64,000 bases of DNA from Hyphomicrobiales bacterium (GCA_900471815.1 UICE01000003.1:705558-769557); one strand, 5' to 3'. Counted from the first letter of the stretch, positions 53,394 through 62,255 are shown. Notes: a model not told the origin generated them from the letters alone. Numbers and translations are program-made.

Positions 53394-53849
53394 ATGCACT
53401 TTTCTGAAAAGAATCCACGCCTCGAAAATGAGACGCCTATGGATCACGCAGCCAGATTGCTTTGCGGCGACCTAGCTAAAGGAAAGCTGACGGCCAAGAC
53501 CGTCCGCAACGTGCTAGTGTACACCGACAAGAAAATTGAACGGGAGATGAAAGAAGTTTCACGTTTTGTCGTACATAAGCACATAAAGGAGATACAAGCA
53601 CCACTCTTGGCAAGGATTGCCGAACTTGATCTGCTGCTAACGGCAAGCGTTCCCCGCACTGTCGCCGAAGAAGAGCGCCAGAAGGCTGCCGAGGCCATGC
53701 GCAATCGAATTGCAGTAAAAGAGATGGAATTCGGAGCTATCCCTAACGATTGGTCGGAAGAGATATTCTCGGTACCATTGCCGGCACCCAAATTCACGCG
53801 AACAAAACCCGCAGATTGGGATAAGAAGGCGTTGGCGAAGTTTAACTGA
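53394..53849 (+). CDS. prophage protein of unknown function
   Basis: A 151-residue protein, mostly helical, with a charged middle (KIEREMKEVSRFVVHKHIKE, then EEERQKAAEAMRNRI) that may form a coiled coil, and a basic proline-containing end. GAGGGGAG precedes the ATG. Convergent with the minus-strand gene that follows. No family recognised. Confidence 0.7.
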   Translation: MHFSEKNPRLENETPMDHAARLLCGDLAKGKLTAKTVRNVLVYTDKKIEREMKEVSRFVVHKHIKEIQAPLLARIAELDLLLTASVPRTVAEEERQKAAEAMRNRIAVKEMEFGAIPNDWSEEIFSVPLPAPKFTRTKPADWDKKALAKFN

Positions 53850-53858
53850 ACAGACCTG

Positions 53859-54188
53859 CTAGGACCCTATGGATTTTACAAGCCGCACTACTTGCTCGTC
53901 GGTTAGTTCTAAAACTTTTCTCTCTAAGCTCGTAACAAGTATTTCGATCATCAGTTGGTGATCGATCATGACTGTAACATCCCGAGTAGTCGTCTTGAAG
54001 GTAGTTGTTGCTGTTTCTGTCGAGTCTCTTAATGTAACCCCGTATTTATCGATCTGACACTTTGGTCTGCCCCCGACAGTGTCGGACATGCTCCGCAATA
54101 ATCCTCTAGACTGCTGTGTTTTGCCAGAGTGCTTTTCATCGGAGTAAGACAATACGCTTGCTTCAAATCGCCCAATCATTTGACCCAT
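53859..54188 (-). CDS. oppositely transcribed prophage protein
   Basis: A 109-residue protein on the minus strand, against the direction of its neighbours. The C-terminal half (MIEILVTSLERKVLELTDEQ) is helical and well formed; the N-terminus is polar. GAAGG lies before ATG at 54179, nine bases into the frame, which is an alternative start. It diverges from the 54360 gene across a gap that holds two operators, so it may belong to the genetic switch. Confidence 0.5.
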   Translation of the reverse strand: MGQMIGRFEASVLSYSDEKHSGKTQQSRGLLRSMSDTVGGRPKCQIDKYGVTLRDSTETATTTFKTTTRDVTVMIDHQLMIEILVTSLERKVLELTDEQVVRLVKSIGS

Positions 54189-54267
54189 CCTTCTACCGAA
54201 GTTTAATCGTATGATTTCTCATCAAAGTTCTCCACTCATTCGGTGATTTCTCCAAAATTGGCCCAAA

Positions 54268-54302
54268 TATAACTTGACTTATATAATAAGAAAAGTTATA
54301 AG
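54268..54302 (+). promoter_or_regulatory. operator-covered promoter in the divergent region
   Basis: TTGACT (54274-54279), 17 bases, TATAAG (54297-54302) form a plus-strand promoter. Operator TATAACTTGACTTATA (54268-54283) covers the -35, and AATAAGAAAAGTTATA (54285-54300) covers the -10. Both match the sites at the repressor and early promoters, so the 54360 gene should be silent in the lysogen. The minus-strand gene may share control. Confidence 0.6.
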
Positions 54303-54359
54303 ACTTAATCTACCCCGTTCAGCCACCAGTCCGACTTTAACTCCAACTCAGGAGTAATT

Positions 54360-55496
54360 ATGACAATTGCCGATAAAGATAATCAAGTAATAAGCCACGA
54401 CAACAAATATCAAGCATTCCTAAAAGACCTCGCCCACCGCCATCCACCTCAAGCAAAGAACTTTCGCACACCTTTACCAACAGGCCCATGTGGGTTTGCA
54501 TGGGGAGGAACAGACGCGCCAACTATGCGCCAGAAGCTCCCGCCATACAAAAACGCTGACGGCATTTACGACCAGGGACCTCGCGTTCTCATCAAGGACG
54601 AGACAATCAGTATCTCTAAGCCTTGGTTTATGAACCGGAAGCCCCGACTGGCATCACACGAACCATCCAAATCAACACCAGAAGAGCGCGCAGCAGGCAG
54701 GGCAAGATATACTGCTGTACACGGTGAGAACGGATCTGAAACAAAAGCCATTGCAAAGCTAGTTCGTGCAATTGCCAAGAGACAGTCGATCGGTGATCCG
54801 AACTGTGAACCTCACCGCGGAAATGATGTTCCGCTACTCAGCAACTTGAAGCGCGAAGGCCATGAGGAATTCGCCACCCTTGTGTTGGCCTATCGCAAAC
54901 TGGCAGCCACGGCAGCAATGCAGCCTGTGCAGAGTATGACGCATGGATTTGACAGTAGCATCAACGTCCAGATGCGCAGCGATAAACTAACTCCAGAGCA
55001 AGACATCGAAGATGCAGCTGCAATAGCTGCGGAGAATAACGGGGTTTGGCCGGCGCTACCTAATGGAGAAATCCGCTACAAGAACGAGGTTGTGCGGGTG
55101 AAGGGCAACCAGAAGGACATCGTAGCTCGCAGGAAGAAGCCTGTCGATGCAAGTGGCGAATCCGATAGTGGTCACTATCAGGGGTACGATAAGCTGCACG
55201 AGAACTTTAGCGCGTCATCTATTGATGCGCTTATCGATGCCAAGAAGACATTGGGTATCTTGCGCGCCACGCTGGGTCCATTGCTAACGCCGTTCGAGGA
55301 TGCAGCACTTGCTGGCATGACCATGACGCAGATTGGCAAAAAGGAAGGCTTCTCCATCAAGCCCGACCTCGTTGGCAAGGCCCTATGCCACCGAGCGTTA
55401 GTCAGCCTCAGATGGGTTTGGTATGACCTTGGGACGTTAGAGAAGTTAAGGGCTGACAACGACAATGATATGCAGGAAATTGCCAGCGTAGCCTGA
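54360..55496 (+). CDS. prophage protein with C-terminal HTH, possible late regulator
   Basis: A 378-residue protein with no domain I can name in the first 300 residues, which are hydrophilic and have a QSIGDPN stretch after a basic helix. Residues about 308-357 (LLTPFEDAALAGMTMTQIGK onward) resemble a sigma-like helix-turn-helix of region 4 type. It has its own operator-covered promoter and precedes the packaging genes, so a regulator of late genes is plausible but not shown. Confidence 0.7.
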   Translation: MTIADKDNQVISHDNKYQAFLKDLAHRHPPQAKNFRTPLPTGPCGFAWGGTDAPTMRQKLPPYKNADGIYDQGPRVLIKDETISISKPWFMNRKPRLASHEPSKSTPEERAAGRARYTAVHGENGSETKAIAKLVRAIAKRQSIGDPNCEPHRGNDVPLLSNLKREGHEEFATLVLAYRKLAATAAMQPVQSMTHGFDSSINVQMRSDKLTPEQDIEDAAAIAAENNGVWPALPNGEIRYKNEVVRVKGNQKDIVARRKKPVDASGESDSGHYQGYDKLHENFSASSIDALIDAKKTLGILRATLGPLLTPFEDAALAGMTMTQIGKKEGFSIKPDLVGKALCHRALVSLRWVWYDLGTLEKLRADNDNDMQEIASVA

Positions 55497-55549
55497 CAGT
55501 ACCAAATACTCCGCCGCCAACGGCTACAAATGAGGAAGCAGTAAAAACA

Positions 55550-55573
55550 GGGTCGCCTTCGGGTGGCCCTTTT
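55550..55573 (+). terminator. rho-independent terminator after the 54360 gene
   Basis: GGGTCGCC (55550-55557) and GGTGGCCC (55562-55569) pair over eight positions, two of them G-T, with a TTCG tetraloop, then TTTTG. It lies 54 bases after the stop. Confidence 0.8.
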
Positions 55574-55655
55574 GTTTCCGCCCATTCTCACGCGCTTTAG
55601 TCGCGGAGACCCTGGCTTACGGCTGGGGTAACAAATAGCCCGTGCGCGCCTCACG

Positions 55656-55733
55656 GTGCCGGGTTATAGCAGGCCGCTCCTCCAGTGGTTGTGAGTTGAG
55701 CGGCCTGCATCTAGTCAAGACGGGTACCGGCAC
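55656..55733. other. nested inverted repeats, possible structured RNA
   Basis: An outer stem GTGCCGG (55656-55662) with CCGGCAC (55727-55733) encloses a perfect 11-bp inner stem GCAGGCCGCTC (55669-55679) with GAGCGGCCTGC (55698-55708). Both strands can fold. It lies after a terminator and before the end of the minus-strand secreted protein gene. It may be a terminator for the latter or a small RNA; there is no T-run. Confidence 0.45.
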
Positions 55734-55734
55734 T

Positions 55735-56112
55735 TTATTTCAATGGTAGGTTACTGATATCCAAAGGTTGGCAACTGCTAGTCGAGTTCTGCGGGCCAAT
55801 CACTACTGGCATTTCGAGTTTTAGGGTCTCTTTGTTGAATATCATGGAGCGATCTTCGAAAAATGGGCATATCAGGTAAGAACCGTTTACAGTGCAGGGA
55901 TATTCGTGGCTTCCGCCACGTGGATATATCATGCTTATGGCAACGGTTCCCTCGTACCGGTACGCAATAATGAATTTATCGCCAGCTTCGAATTGATACA
56001 TTCGTTGCGGAACATCTGTGGCGACACATAACAATGTATCGCTATTCGGCGCAGCCACGGCATTTGATGCCCACATTACTACGGCCATAATTCCAATTGT
56101 CTTGCGCAGCAT
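55735..56112 (-). CDS. secreted protein of unknown function, moron candidate
   Basis: A 125-residue protein with a signal peptide (about 1-21, IGIMAVVMWASNAVAA). The mature part has four cysteines (LLCVATD, YPCTVNGSYLICPFF, SSCQPL), enough for two disulfides, and is beta-rich. It is transcribed against the surrounding phage genes, between a terminator and the HNH gene, the usual place and orientation of a lysogenic conversion gene. No family recognised. Confidence 0.7.
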   Translation of the reverse strand: MLRKTIGIMAVVMWASNAVAAPNSDTLLCVATDVPQRMYQFEAGDKFIIAYRYEGTVAISMIYPRGGSHEYPCTVNGSYLICPFFEDRSMIFNKETLKLEMPVVIGPQNSTSSCQPLDISNLPLK

Positions 56113-56217
56113 TCCGTTGTCCTTCGCTCCCGTCGTTTAACAGGCAAGACTTCTGATCGGTGTTCAAGTCACCGCGGGAGCCCATTTAACCACACCCAAC
56201 ATTCATTAGGAGATCAT

Positions 56218-56352
56218 ATGCTTAAGATCGGCACAAGCGTTAGCTATGGCGACGGCAGAGGCACTATCAGCCGTACATCCACACGGACAGGACGTAAGCT
56301 GTATCGCATCAATGATCGGTGGTTTGAACGTGCTTCTTTAACGTTGGTCTGA
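56218..56352 (+). CDS. 44-residue prophage protein
   Basis: A small basic protein starting MLKIGTSVSYGDGRG and ending WFERASLTLV. TTAGGAG lies six bases before the ATG, and the stop is one base before the HNH gene start. The pattern of a short beta hairpin followed by RTGRKLYRI suggests a small beta-barrel of KOW-like type, but this is a guess. Confidence 0.65.
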   Translation: MLKIGTSVSYGDGRGTISRTSTRTGRKLYRINDRWFERASLTLV

Positions 56353-56353
56353 C

Positions 56354-56662
56354 ATGTATCAGCGCGCCAGGCGCAGTGAGGAAGCTACTGCTTACAGGAA
56401 ATTGTATCAAACAGCCCGCTGGCGTCGCATCCGTGAACACCAACTAACTCAAAGCCCTCTGTGCGAGTGGTGCCTTGAGCGTGAGGACGTAACTGAAGCC
56501 TCTGAAGTCCATCATAGCGATGGCGGACACAAGGGTGACGTAGACAAGTTCTGGTCTGGCCCTTTCATCAGCACATGCAAGGCATGCCATGCGTCTCGCG
56601 GTCAGCTTGAGGACAATGGACGAACCATAGTCTCGTTTCGAGCAGATGGATGGCCAGCATGA
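56354..56662 (+). CDS. phage HNH endonuclease
   Basis: A 102-residue nuclease. The HNH core is CEWCLEREDVTEASEVHHSD (about residues 36-55), with zinc cysteine pairs CEWC and CKAC (about 77-80) and the final HASRG. In HK97-like phages such a gene sits next to the terminase and is needed for cos cleavage and packaging (known for HK97 gp74), which fits its place here. Confidence 0.92.
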   Translation: MYQRARRSEEATAYRKLYQTARWRRIREHQLTQSPLCEWCLEREDVTEASEVHHSDGGHKGDVDKFWSGPFISTCKACHASRGQLEDNGRTIVSFRADGWPA

Positions 56663-56772
56663 CAGGGAGGGGTGCCGAGTATCGCCCAAACGGTTCAAAA
56701 CCGCGAACCCGTGATGCCGCATTCTGCGCGTAGCCACAGTTCAGAATATGACCCCAAATAGGATTTATCATC

Positions 56773-57171
56773 ATGGCTGCCCCTCGTAAGCCGCTTGCTA
56801 AGGCTGCAGTCGAGGCGAGCGCTATTAAGAATCCGAAACGCTTCAAGGACCGTACCGAACCTAAGCCCAATGGCCCCCTTGGCGCACCACCTAAGTGGGT
56901 TGCTGACACAGAGGCGTGCAAAGCCAAGTCGGCATGGCTCCTGTTTCAAAAAGAAATTCCATGGCTCACCGAATCCGACCGCATGTTGGTCGGCATGGCT
57001 GCAACCATACAGGGTCGCATCATGGCGAACCAAGAAGTGGGCGTACAAGCATTGAATCTGCTTCGTCAGATGCTTGGTCAGATGGGTGCAAGCCCTTCAG
57101 ATAAGAGCAAGATTACGGTGCCAGATGGTGATGAAAAAGACCCGGACGAAGAGCTGTTTAATCGCTCTTGA
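56773..57171 (+). CDS. phage terminase small subunit, P27 type
   Basis: A 132-residue protein. The basic N-terminus with PLGAPPKWVADTEACKAKSA (about 35-54) and the WLTESDRMLVGMAATIQGRI helices are the P27 small terminase pattern; the C-terminus is acidic. It recognises phage DNA for packaging. It precedes and overlaps the large subunit gene by about 45 bases. Confidence 0.88.
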   Translation: MAAPRKPLAKAAVEASAIKNPKRFKDRTEPKPNGPLGAPPKWVADTEACKAKSAWLLFQKEIPWLTESDRMLVGMAATIQGRIMANQEVGVQALNLLRQMLGQMGASPSDKSKITVPDGDEKDPDEELFNRS

Positions 57172-59026
57172 ACGAGTTACAGCCTACGCAGACGCGGTCA
57201 TATCAGGCAACATAGTTGCTGGTCCACACGTTCGTAATGCCTGCCAGCGTCACAAAGACGATGTTAAGTGTGGCCACGAGCGTGGTTTGGTATGGGACGA
57301 TGCAGCAGCGCTGCATGTATTTAATTTCTTTGAGAAGGGTCTAAAGCTTAGCGAAGGCCAGTTCGATGGCAAGCCATTCAAGTTGGCGCCGTCACAGGCA
57401 TTCAAGCTTGGTTCTATATTCGGCTGGAAGCGTGAGGACGGCACACGCAGATTTAACACCGCCTACATCGAAGAAGGCAAAGGCAACGGCAAGTCACCAT
57501 TTGCCGGTGGCGTAGGTCTGTATGGATTGACCGCCGACAATGAGGCGGGCGCACAGATTTACGCTGCTGCTGCCAAGAAAGACCAAGCGGCCATTTTGTT
57601 TCAGGATGCCTGCAAGATGGTTCGGCAGTCGCCGGCACTCTTGAAGCGCGTCAAGTTCAGCGGTGGTATGGGCAAAGAATTCAATATTGCCCATCACGCT
57701 TCGCAGTCGTTCTTCCGTCCTATTTCAAAAGAAGCAGGCAAGACTGGCTCCGGACCACGGCCACACATGGCGCTATGCGATGAGGTGCACGAGCATCCAG
57801 ACCGTAGCATCATGGAAATGTTGCAGCGCGGTTTTAAGTTTCGACAAAACCCGCTCCTGCTGATGATTACCAACTCCGGGTCGGATCGTAATTCGGTCTG
57901 CTGGGAAGAGCGCACACGCGCTGTTCAGGTTGTCACTGGCACAATGACGCCAGACGATGACTTTAATTACGTGGGAGACACGTGGGAGGGCAGCGATACT
58001 GTCTTTGCGTACATCTGCGCTCTGGATAAAAACGACGATCCCATGACGGATCCGACATGCTGGATTAAAGCCAACCCAATGTTGGGAGAAATCCTGACAG
58101 AAAAGTATCTGGCTGGCGTTGTAGCAGAGGCGCGCTCTGTACCTGGCAAGCTCAACAACGTCCTTAGATTGCACTTCTGCTGTTGGACTGACGCCGACAA
58201 GGCATGGATGGCGCGAGCCACCGTTGCCGATGTCATGGAACCGTTTGATATCGAAGAACATGAGGGCGGGGACGCCTATCTAGGTATTGATCTTGCGGCC
58301 ACAAAAGATATGGCTGTGGTTGCCGTTGTCGTTCCAACTGGGACTGTTGACGCAACGCGCGAAGACGGGACTACAGTTGCGCTACCTACCTTCGACGCTT
58401 GGATTGAGGCTTGGACTCCGGGTGATACACTTGCCGCACGCGTTGCGGCAGATAAGCAACCTTACGACATTTGGGTACGCGATAACTATCTTAACGCGCC
58501 AGAGGGTCCGCGCATTCGCTTTGACGTTATTGCTTCTCGCGTCGCGGAGCTCAACAGCTTCCTTAATATCAAGGCAATAGCCTACGACAACTACGCATTT
58601 TCGGCCTTCAAAGACGAACTGGATGCCATCGGTGTCGAGGTTGAAACCTTGCCTCATCCGCAGGGCGGCAAGATTCGGGCGAGACCATCTCAGGAGCGTA
58701 TTGAGGCAGCCAAATCCGCGGGAGAAAAACCGCCGCTAGGTCTTTGGATGCCAGGCTCCGTGAATGAGTTGGAAAATGTGATTATCGATAAGCGAATTCG
58801 ACTGCGTAGCAGCCCTGTTCTGATGTCGGCACTTATGGGCGCCACATTCAATCATCCACCCGACCCTCACGGCAACCGCTGGTTCGTAAAGACGCGAGCC
58901 TCAGTTCGTATCGATTCAGCTGTGGCTCTTGCTATGGCGCAAGGCGCAGCGATTGACGGTGGAGCAAATGTTCACGTGCCCGTCTCCCCATGGGAAAATC
59001 CCAACTTCAAAATAGCGATGGCATAA
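57125..59026 (+). CDS. phage terminase large subunit
   Basis: The DNA packaging motor, about 633 residues. The ATPase part has the Walker A-like EGKGNGKSPFA (about residue 125) and the Walker B-like LCDEVHEH (about 217). The nuclease part begins at YLGIDLAATKDMAVVAVV and ends with a second acidic region near RASVRIDSAVALAMA. The frame is open from 57074, but ATG at 57125 or 57131 gives the normal N-terminus ahead of ALERVTAYADAV. Overlaps the portal start as TAATG. Confidence 0.95.
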   Translation: MVMKKTRTKSCLIALERVTAYADAVISGNIVAGPHVRNACQRHKDDVKCGHERGLVWDDAAALHVFNFFEKGLKLSEGQFDGKPFKLAPSQAFKLGSIFGWKREDGTRRFNTAYIEEGKGNGKSPFAGGVGLYGLTADNEAGAQIYAAAAKKDQAAILFQDACKMVRQSPALLKRVKFSGGMGKEFNIAHHASQSFFRPISKEAGKTGSGPRPHMALCDEVHEHPDRSIMEMLQRGFKFRQNPLLLMITNSGSDRNSVCWEERTRAVQVVTGTMTPDDDFNYVGDTWEGSDTVFAYICALDKNDDPMTDPTCWIKANPMLGEILTEKYLAGVVAEARSVPGKLNNVLRLHFCCWTDADKAWMARATVADVMEPFDIEEHEGGDAYLGIDLAATKDMAVVAVVVPTGTVDATREDGTTVALPTFDAWIEAWTPGDTLAARVAADKQPYDIWVRDNYLNAPEGPRIRFDVIASRVAELNSFLNIKAIAYDNYAFSAFKDELDAIGVEVETLPHPQGGKIRARPSQERIEAAKSAGEKPPLGLWMPGSVNELENVIIDKRIRLRSSPVLMSALMGATFNHPPDPHGNRWFVKTRASVRIDSAVALAMAQGAAIDGGANVHVPVSPWENPNFKIAMA

Positions 59027-60306
59027 TGTTTGGACTTACTACGACCCGCACTGCCGAAAGGCAGGTAGCGGAGGCTCGAGCATCGCTGGAGAACCCAACT
59101 GTTTCTCTCTCTGACGTGAAGGCATGGCGAGCCATGTTTGGAGAGTGGAACTCCGTGGCAGGTGTCACCGTCACCTCTGAAACCGCACTTGAGGTTCCTG
59201 CTGTCTGGTGCGCTGTAAACTTTATAGCAGGCACGCTAGCATCGCTACCATTGCAGGTTTTTACCAAGAGCGAAGGTGGACGGGACACTGCTGATAAGGA
59301 CCCGCTGTACGCTATCCTTCACGATGCTCCTAATGCGGAATGGACATCCTTTGCTTGGCGCAAATACTGTATGGTCAATACCCTGATAAAGGGTAGGTCC
59401 TACTCGTTTATTGAACGCAATAAAGCGGGTAGGGTAATGAATCTATGGCCACTTGACCCGTCAAAAACGACTGTTGAACGCCGGGACGGCAAGAAATTCT
59501 ATCTCTATCAGGATGGAGCGCGCACGGTCACTTACCGCGCAGAGGAAATTATCGATATCCCTTTCATGCTCAACTTCGATGGGGTTTCGCACATAGACCC
59601 AATTTCTAAACTTAAAGGTGCTGTTGGGCTTTCTATAGCGCTTGAGCAATACGCGCAGAAGTTCTTTGCCAATGGTGGTGTTCCGCCACTGGCACTTTAT
59701 GGTCCTATGCCGTCGCCTTCAGCTGCATCGAGAGCCGCTTCAGACGTTCAGGATGCGGTTAAAGCTGCCAACGCTGAGCGTCGAAATGTCATGATCATGC
59801 CTACAGGGCATGAATTAAAGGCGGTAGGCGTAGATCCGCAGAAATCCCAGATGGAGGAAGCCCGCCGCTTTCAGATTGAGGAGATTGCGCGGGTTTTTGA
59901 CCTGCCTCCTGTATTTCTGCAGGATTTGACACATGGCACGTTCTCCAACACAGAACAGCAGGATTTGCATTTCGTAAAGCACACGCTTTCTCAGTGGCTT
60001 AAAGCGTGGGAGCAAGAACTCAATTTGAAGTTGTTCAGTGCCCGCAACCGCACCAAGTTCTGCGAGTTTAATCTCGATGCACTCATGAGGGGTGACTTTA
60101 AGACCCGCATGGAAGGTTACGCAAAGGCCGTACAGAACGCCATTAACACGCCGGATGAAATTCGCGGCATGGAGAATTGGCCGGCACATGGAGGTGAGGC
60201 TGATAAGCTTCATATCCAAGGAGCCACAGTACCCCTTGGCATGCAAAGCATGTCTACAGGAAAGCCAGCGAACGACAACACCAACACCGAGGCAAACGCC
60301 GCATGA
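59026..60306 (+). CDS. HK97-family phage portal protein
   Basis: The 12-fold head vertex through which DNA passes, 426 residues from ATG at 59026. Portal features are VPAVWCAVNFIAGTLASLPL (about 54-73), PLYAILHDAPNAEWTSF and ARVFDLPPVFLQDLTHGTFS with NTEQQ (about 300). The first base of the start is the last base of the terminase stop, showing coupling. Confidence 0.95.
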   Translation: MFGLTTTRTAERQVAEARASLENPTVSLSDVKAWRAMFGEWNSVAGVTVTSETALEVPAVWCAVNFIAGTLASLPLQVFTKSEGGRDTADKDPLYAILHDAPNAEWTSFAWRKYCMVNTLIKGRSYSFIERNKAGRVMNLWPLDPSKTTVERRDGKKFYLYQDGARTVTYRAEEIIDIPFMLNFDGVSHIDPISKLKGAVGLSIALEQYAQKFFANGGVPPLALYGPMPSPSAASRAASDVQDAVKAANAERRNVMIMPTGHELKAVGVDPQKSQMEEARRFQIEEIARVFDLPPVFLQDLTHGTFSNTEQQDLHFVKHTLSQWLKAWEQELNLKLFSARNRTKFCEFNLDALMRGDFKTRMEGYAKAVQNAINTPDEIRGMENWPAHGGEADKLHIQGATVPLGMQSMSTGKPANDNTNTEANAA

Positions 60307-60935
60307 CAAAGTTCGAAAAGCGTACGGCAGCTGCTGGCGTTGAGCACCGTGCAGGCGAGGGTGTACGTACCCTCGTCGGATACGCATCTGTTTTTAATTC
60401 CCCTGCTGATATTGGCGGATGGTTTACTGAGGTGATTGCACCAGGTGCGTTTTCATTGCAGCTGGGCGCAGATGTTCGCGCTCTTGTTGACCACGATTCC
60501 GGGCGAGTAATCGGCCGCACAAAGTCTGGCACTCTTCGTCTTTCCGAAGACGCCAAAGGTCTCAAGGTTGAAATTGACGTGCCGAATACAACTGACGGCA
60601 ACGACCTATGGGAATTGGTTGAGCGCGGCGACGTAAATTCGATGTCTTTCGGCTTCCGCGTCCTCAAAGAGACATGGGACGAAACGGTAGATCCGCCATT
60701 GCGCACGGTTCACGAAGTTGAACTGATGGAAGTCAGCGCTGTTGCGTGGCCAGCCTATGAAGATACAGAGCTTGGCAAGCGTTCGCTGCAGCAGTGGCGA
60801 GAAGCAAACAAAGTCGAAGAGCCCATTATTCCAGAGATTACCAATTCGGCGGCAGCGTCGGATAACCAAGCAGCCGCAAATTTGAAGCGTCGGCTGTCGA
60901 TGGACCTTGATCTTAAGGTCCGCGCAAAACGGTAG
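60303..60935 (+). CDS. HK97-family prohead protease
   Basis: A 210-residue serine protease that matures the capsid. Fold motifs are GYASVFNSPADIGGWFTEVI (about 26-45), the catalytic histidine in LVDHDSGRVIG (about 61) and serine in NSMSFGFRV (about 114). The C-terminal tail is charged. ATGA overlap with the portal gene. Confidence 0.94.
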   Translation: MTKFEKRTAAAGVEHRAGEGVRTLVGYASVFNSPADIGGWFTEVIAPGAFSLQLGADVRALVDHDSGRVIGRTKSGTLRLSEDAKGLKVEIDVPNTTDGNDLWELVERGDVNSMSFGFRVLKETWDETVDPPLRTVHEVELMEVSAVAWPAYEDTELGKRSLQQWREANKVEEPIIPEITNSAAASDNQAAANLKRRLSMDLDLKVRAKR

Positions 60936-60977
60936 GCGCTGCCTAACCGCCACCACACACCACAGTAACCATCATTT

Positions 60978-61000
60978 AGGCTGCCATTCGGCGGCCTTTT
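60978..61000 (+). terminator. stem-loop before the capsid gene
   Basis: AGGCTGCC (60978-60985) and GGCGGCCT (60990-60997) form an 8-bp stem with one G-T pair and an ATTC loop, then TTT. It lies between protease and capsid genes and may end some transcripts or protect the capsid message 5' end. Confidence 0.6.
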
Positions 61001-61016
61001 CCATATTGGAGTCTTC

Positions 61017-62246
61017 ATGACTATTTCCGAATTGCGCGCCAAACAGGCACAGCTAGTTGCCGAAGCACGCGCAGAGCTTGAAAAGATTACCCCAGAGACT
61101 GACGAAGCACGTTCCGCCGAAATCAACTCTGCACATGACAAAGCAATGGGCGAATATGATCGCCTTGAAGCCCGCATCGCACGCGAAGAAAAGCTTGCTG
61201 AACGTGAAGCTGAACTGAATGCTGCTGACGAACGCCGTCCAGTTGGTGAAAACCGTTCGGTTAAGCCAGGTGGTGACAAGGATGAGCTGCACCGTCAGGC
61301 GTTCGAGACGTTTCTACGAAGTGGCGCGTCAGCGCTGTCGAGAGAGCAGCGTCAAATCATGCTGGAAGCCCGCGCTCAAGGCGTGAGCCCGGACGCGAAG
61401 GGCGGTTACCTTGCCCCAACAGTATTTGTCGCTCGTGTCATTGAAAGCCTCAAGGCTTACGGCCCCATGCTTGATGATGGGGTATTTGACATAATCAATA
61501 CCGGTAATGGCAACGATCTGGAAATGCCTACCGAAGACGACACCGCCAACGAAGGTGCCCTCCTTGGCGAGAATGTTCAGGATACTGAGCAGGATATGGA
61601 ATGGGGCCAGAAGACCCTTGGCGCTTACAAATACACTACGAAGATTATTCGTGTTTCTGAAGAACTTCTGCAAGATTCTGCGATCGACGTTGAAGGTCGC
61701 ATCGCAGGAGCATTTGCAAAGCGCATCGGACGCATTGTTAATCGCCATCTGACTGTTGGTACCGGATCAGCACAGCCTAATGGTATTGTTACAGCTGCTG
61801 GTTCTACTGCCGCAGCTGCTGCGGCAGCGATCGCCTTTGATGATCTGATTGAGTTGGAACACTCCATCGACCCGGCTTATCGCACTGCACTGTCTATTAG
61901 GTGGATGTTCAACGACAACACTCTCAAGCTGCTGCGCAAAATCAAGGATGCCGAAGGTCGCTATATTTGGCAACCGGCTGATGTTCGCGGTGGCGCGCCC
62001 GCCTCATTGCTGAATTATTCGTACATGATCAATCAGCACGTGGCGAACGTTGGCGCATCTGCCAAGTCTGTGGTCTTCGGTGACTTCAGCAAGTATGCAG
62101 TTCGCCGCGTGAAGGAGCTCACTACGAAACGCTTGGTGGAACGCTACGCTGATTTCCATCAGGTCGGTTTCATTGGCTTTGCCCGATTCGACGGCGAACT
62201 ACTCGATGCTGCAGCCGTAAAGACTCTGACCCACCCTGCCAGCTAA
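61017..62246 (+). CDS. HK97-family major capsid protein
   Basis: A 409-residue capsid subunit. The N-terminal 100 residues are charged and helical (the delta domain that replaces a scaffold, then removed by the protease). The HK97 fold begins at GGYLAPTVFVARVIESLKAY, with the TLGAYKYTTKIIRVSEELLQ E-loop region and the RYADFHQVGFIGFARFDGEL C-terminus. GGAG is eight bases before the ATG. Confidence 0.96.
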   Translation: MTISELRAKQAQLVAEARAELEKITPETDEARSAEINSAHDKAMGEYDRLEARIAREEKLAEREAELNAADERRPVGENRSVKPGGDKDELHRQAFETFLRSGASALSREQRQIMLEARAQGVSPDAKGGYLAPTVFVARVIESLKAYGPMLDDGVFDIINTGNGNDLEMPTEDDTANEGALLGENVQDTEQDMEWGQKTLGAYKYTTKIIRVSEELLQDSAIDVEGRIAGAFAKRIGRIVNRHLTVGTGSAQPNGIVTAAGSTAAAAAAAIAFDDLIELEHSIDPAYRTALSIRWMFNDNTLKLLRKIKDAEGRYIWQPADVRGGAPASLLNYSYMINQHVANVGASAKSVVFGDFSKYAVRRVKELTTKRLVERYADFHQVGFIGFARFDGELLDAAAVKTLTHPAS

Positions 62247-62255
62247 TTGCAAAAT

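Noticed and set aside
56659-56733. 24-codon frame starting in ATGA overlap with the HNH stop
   Set aside because: Too short and without family resemblance; the overlap alone is not enough.
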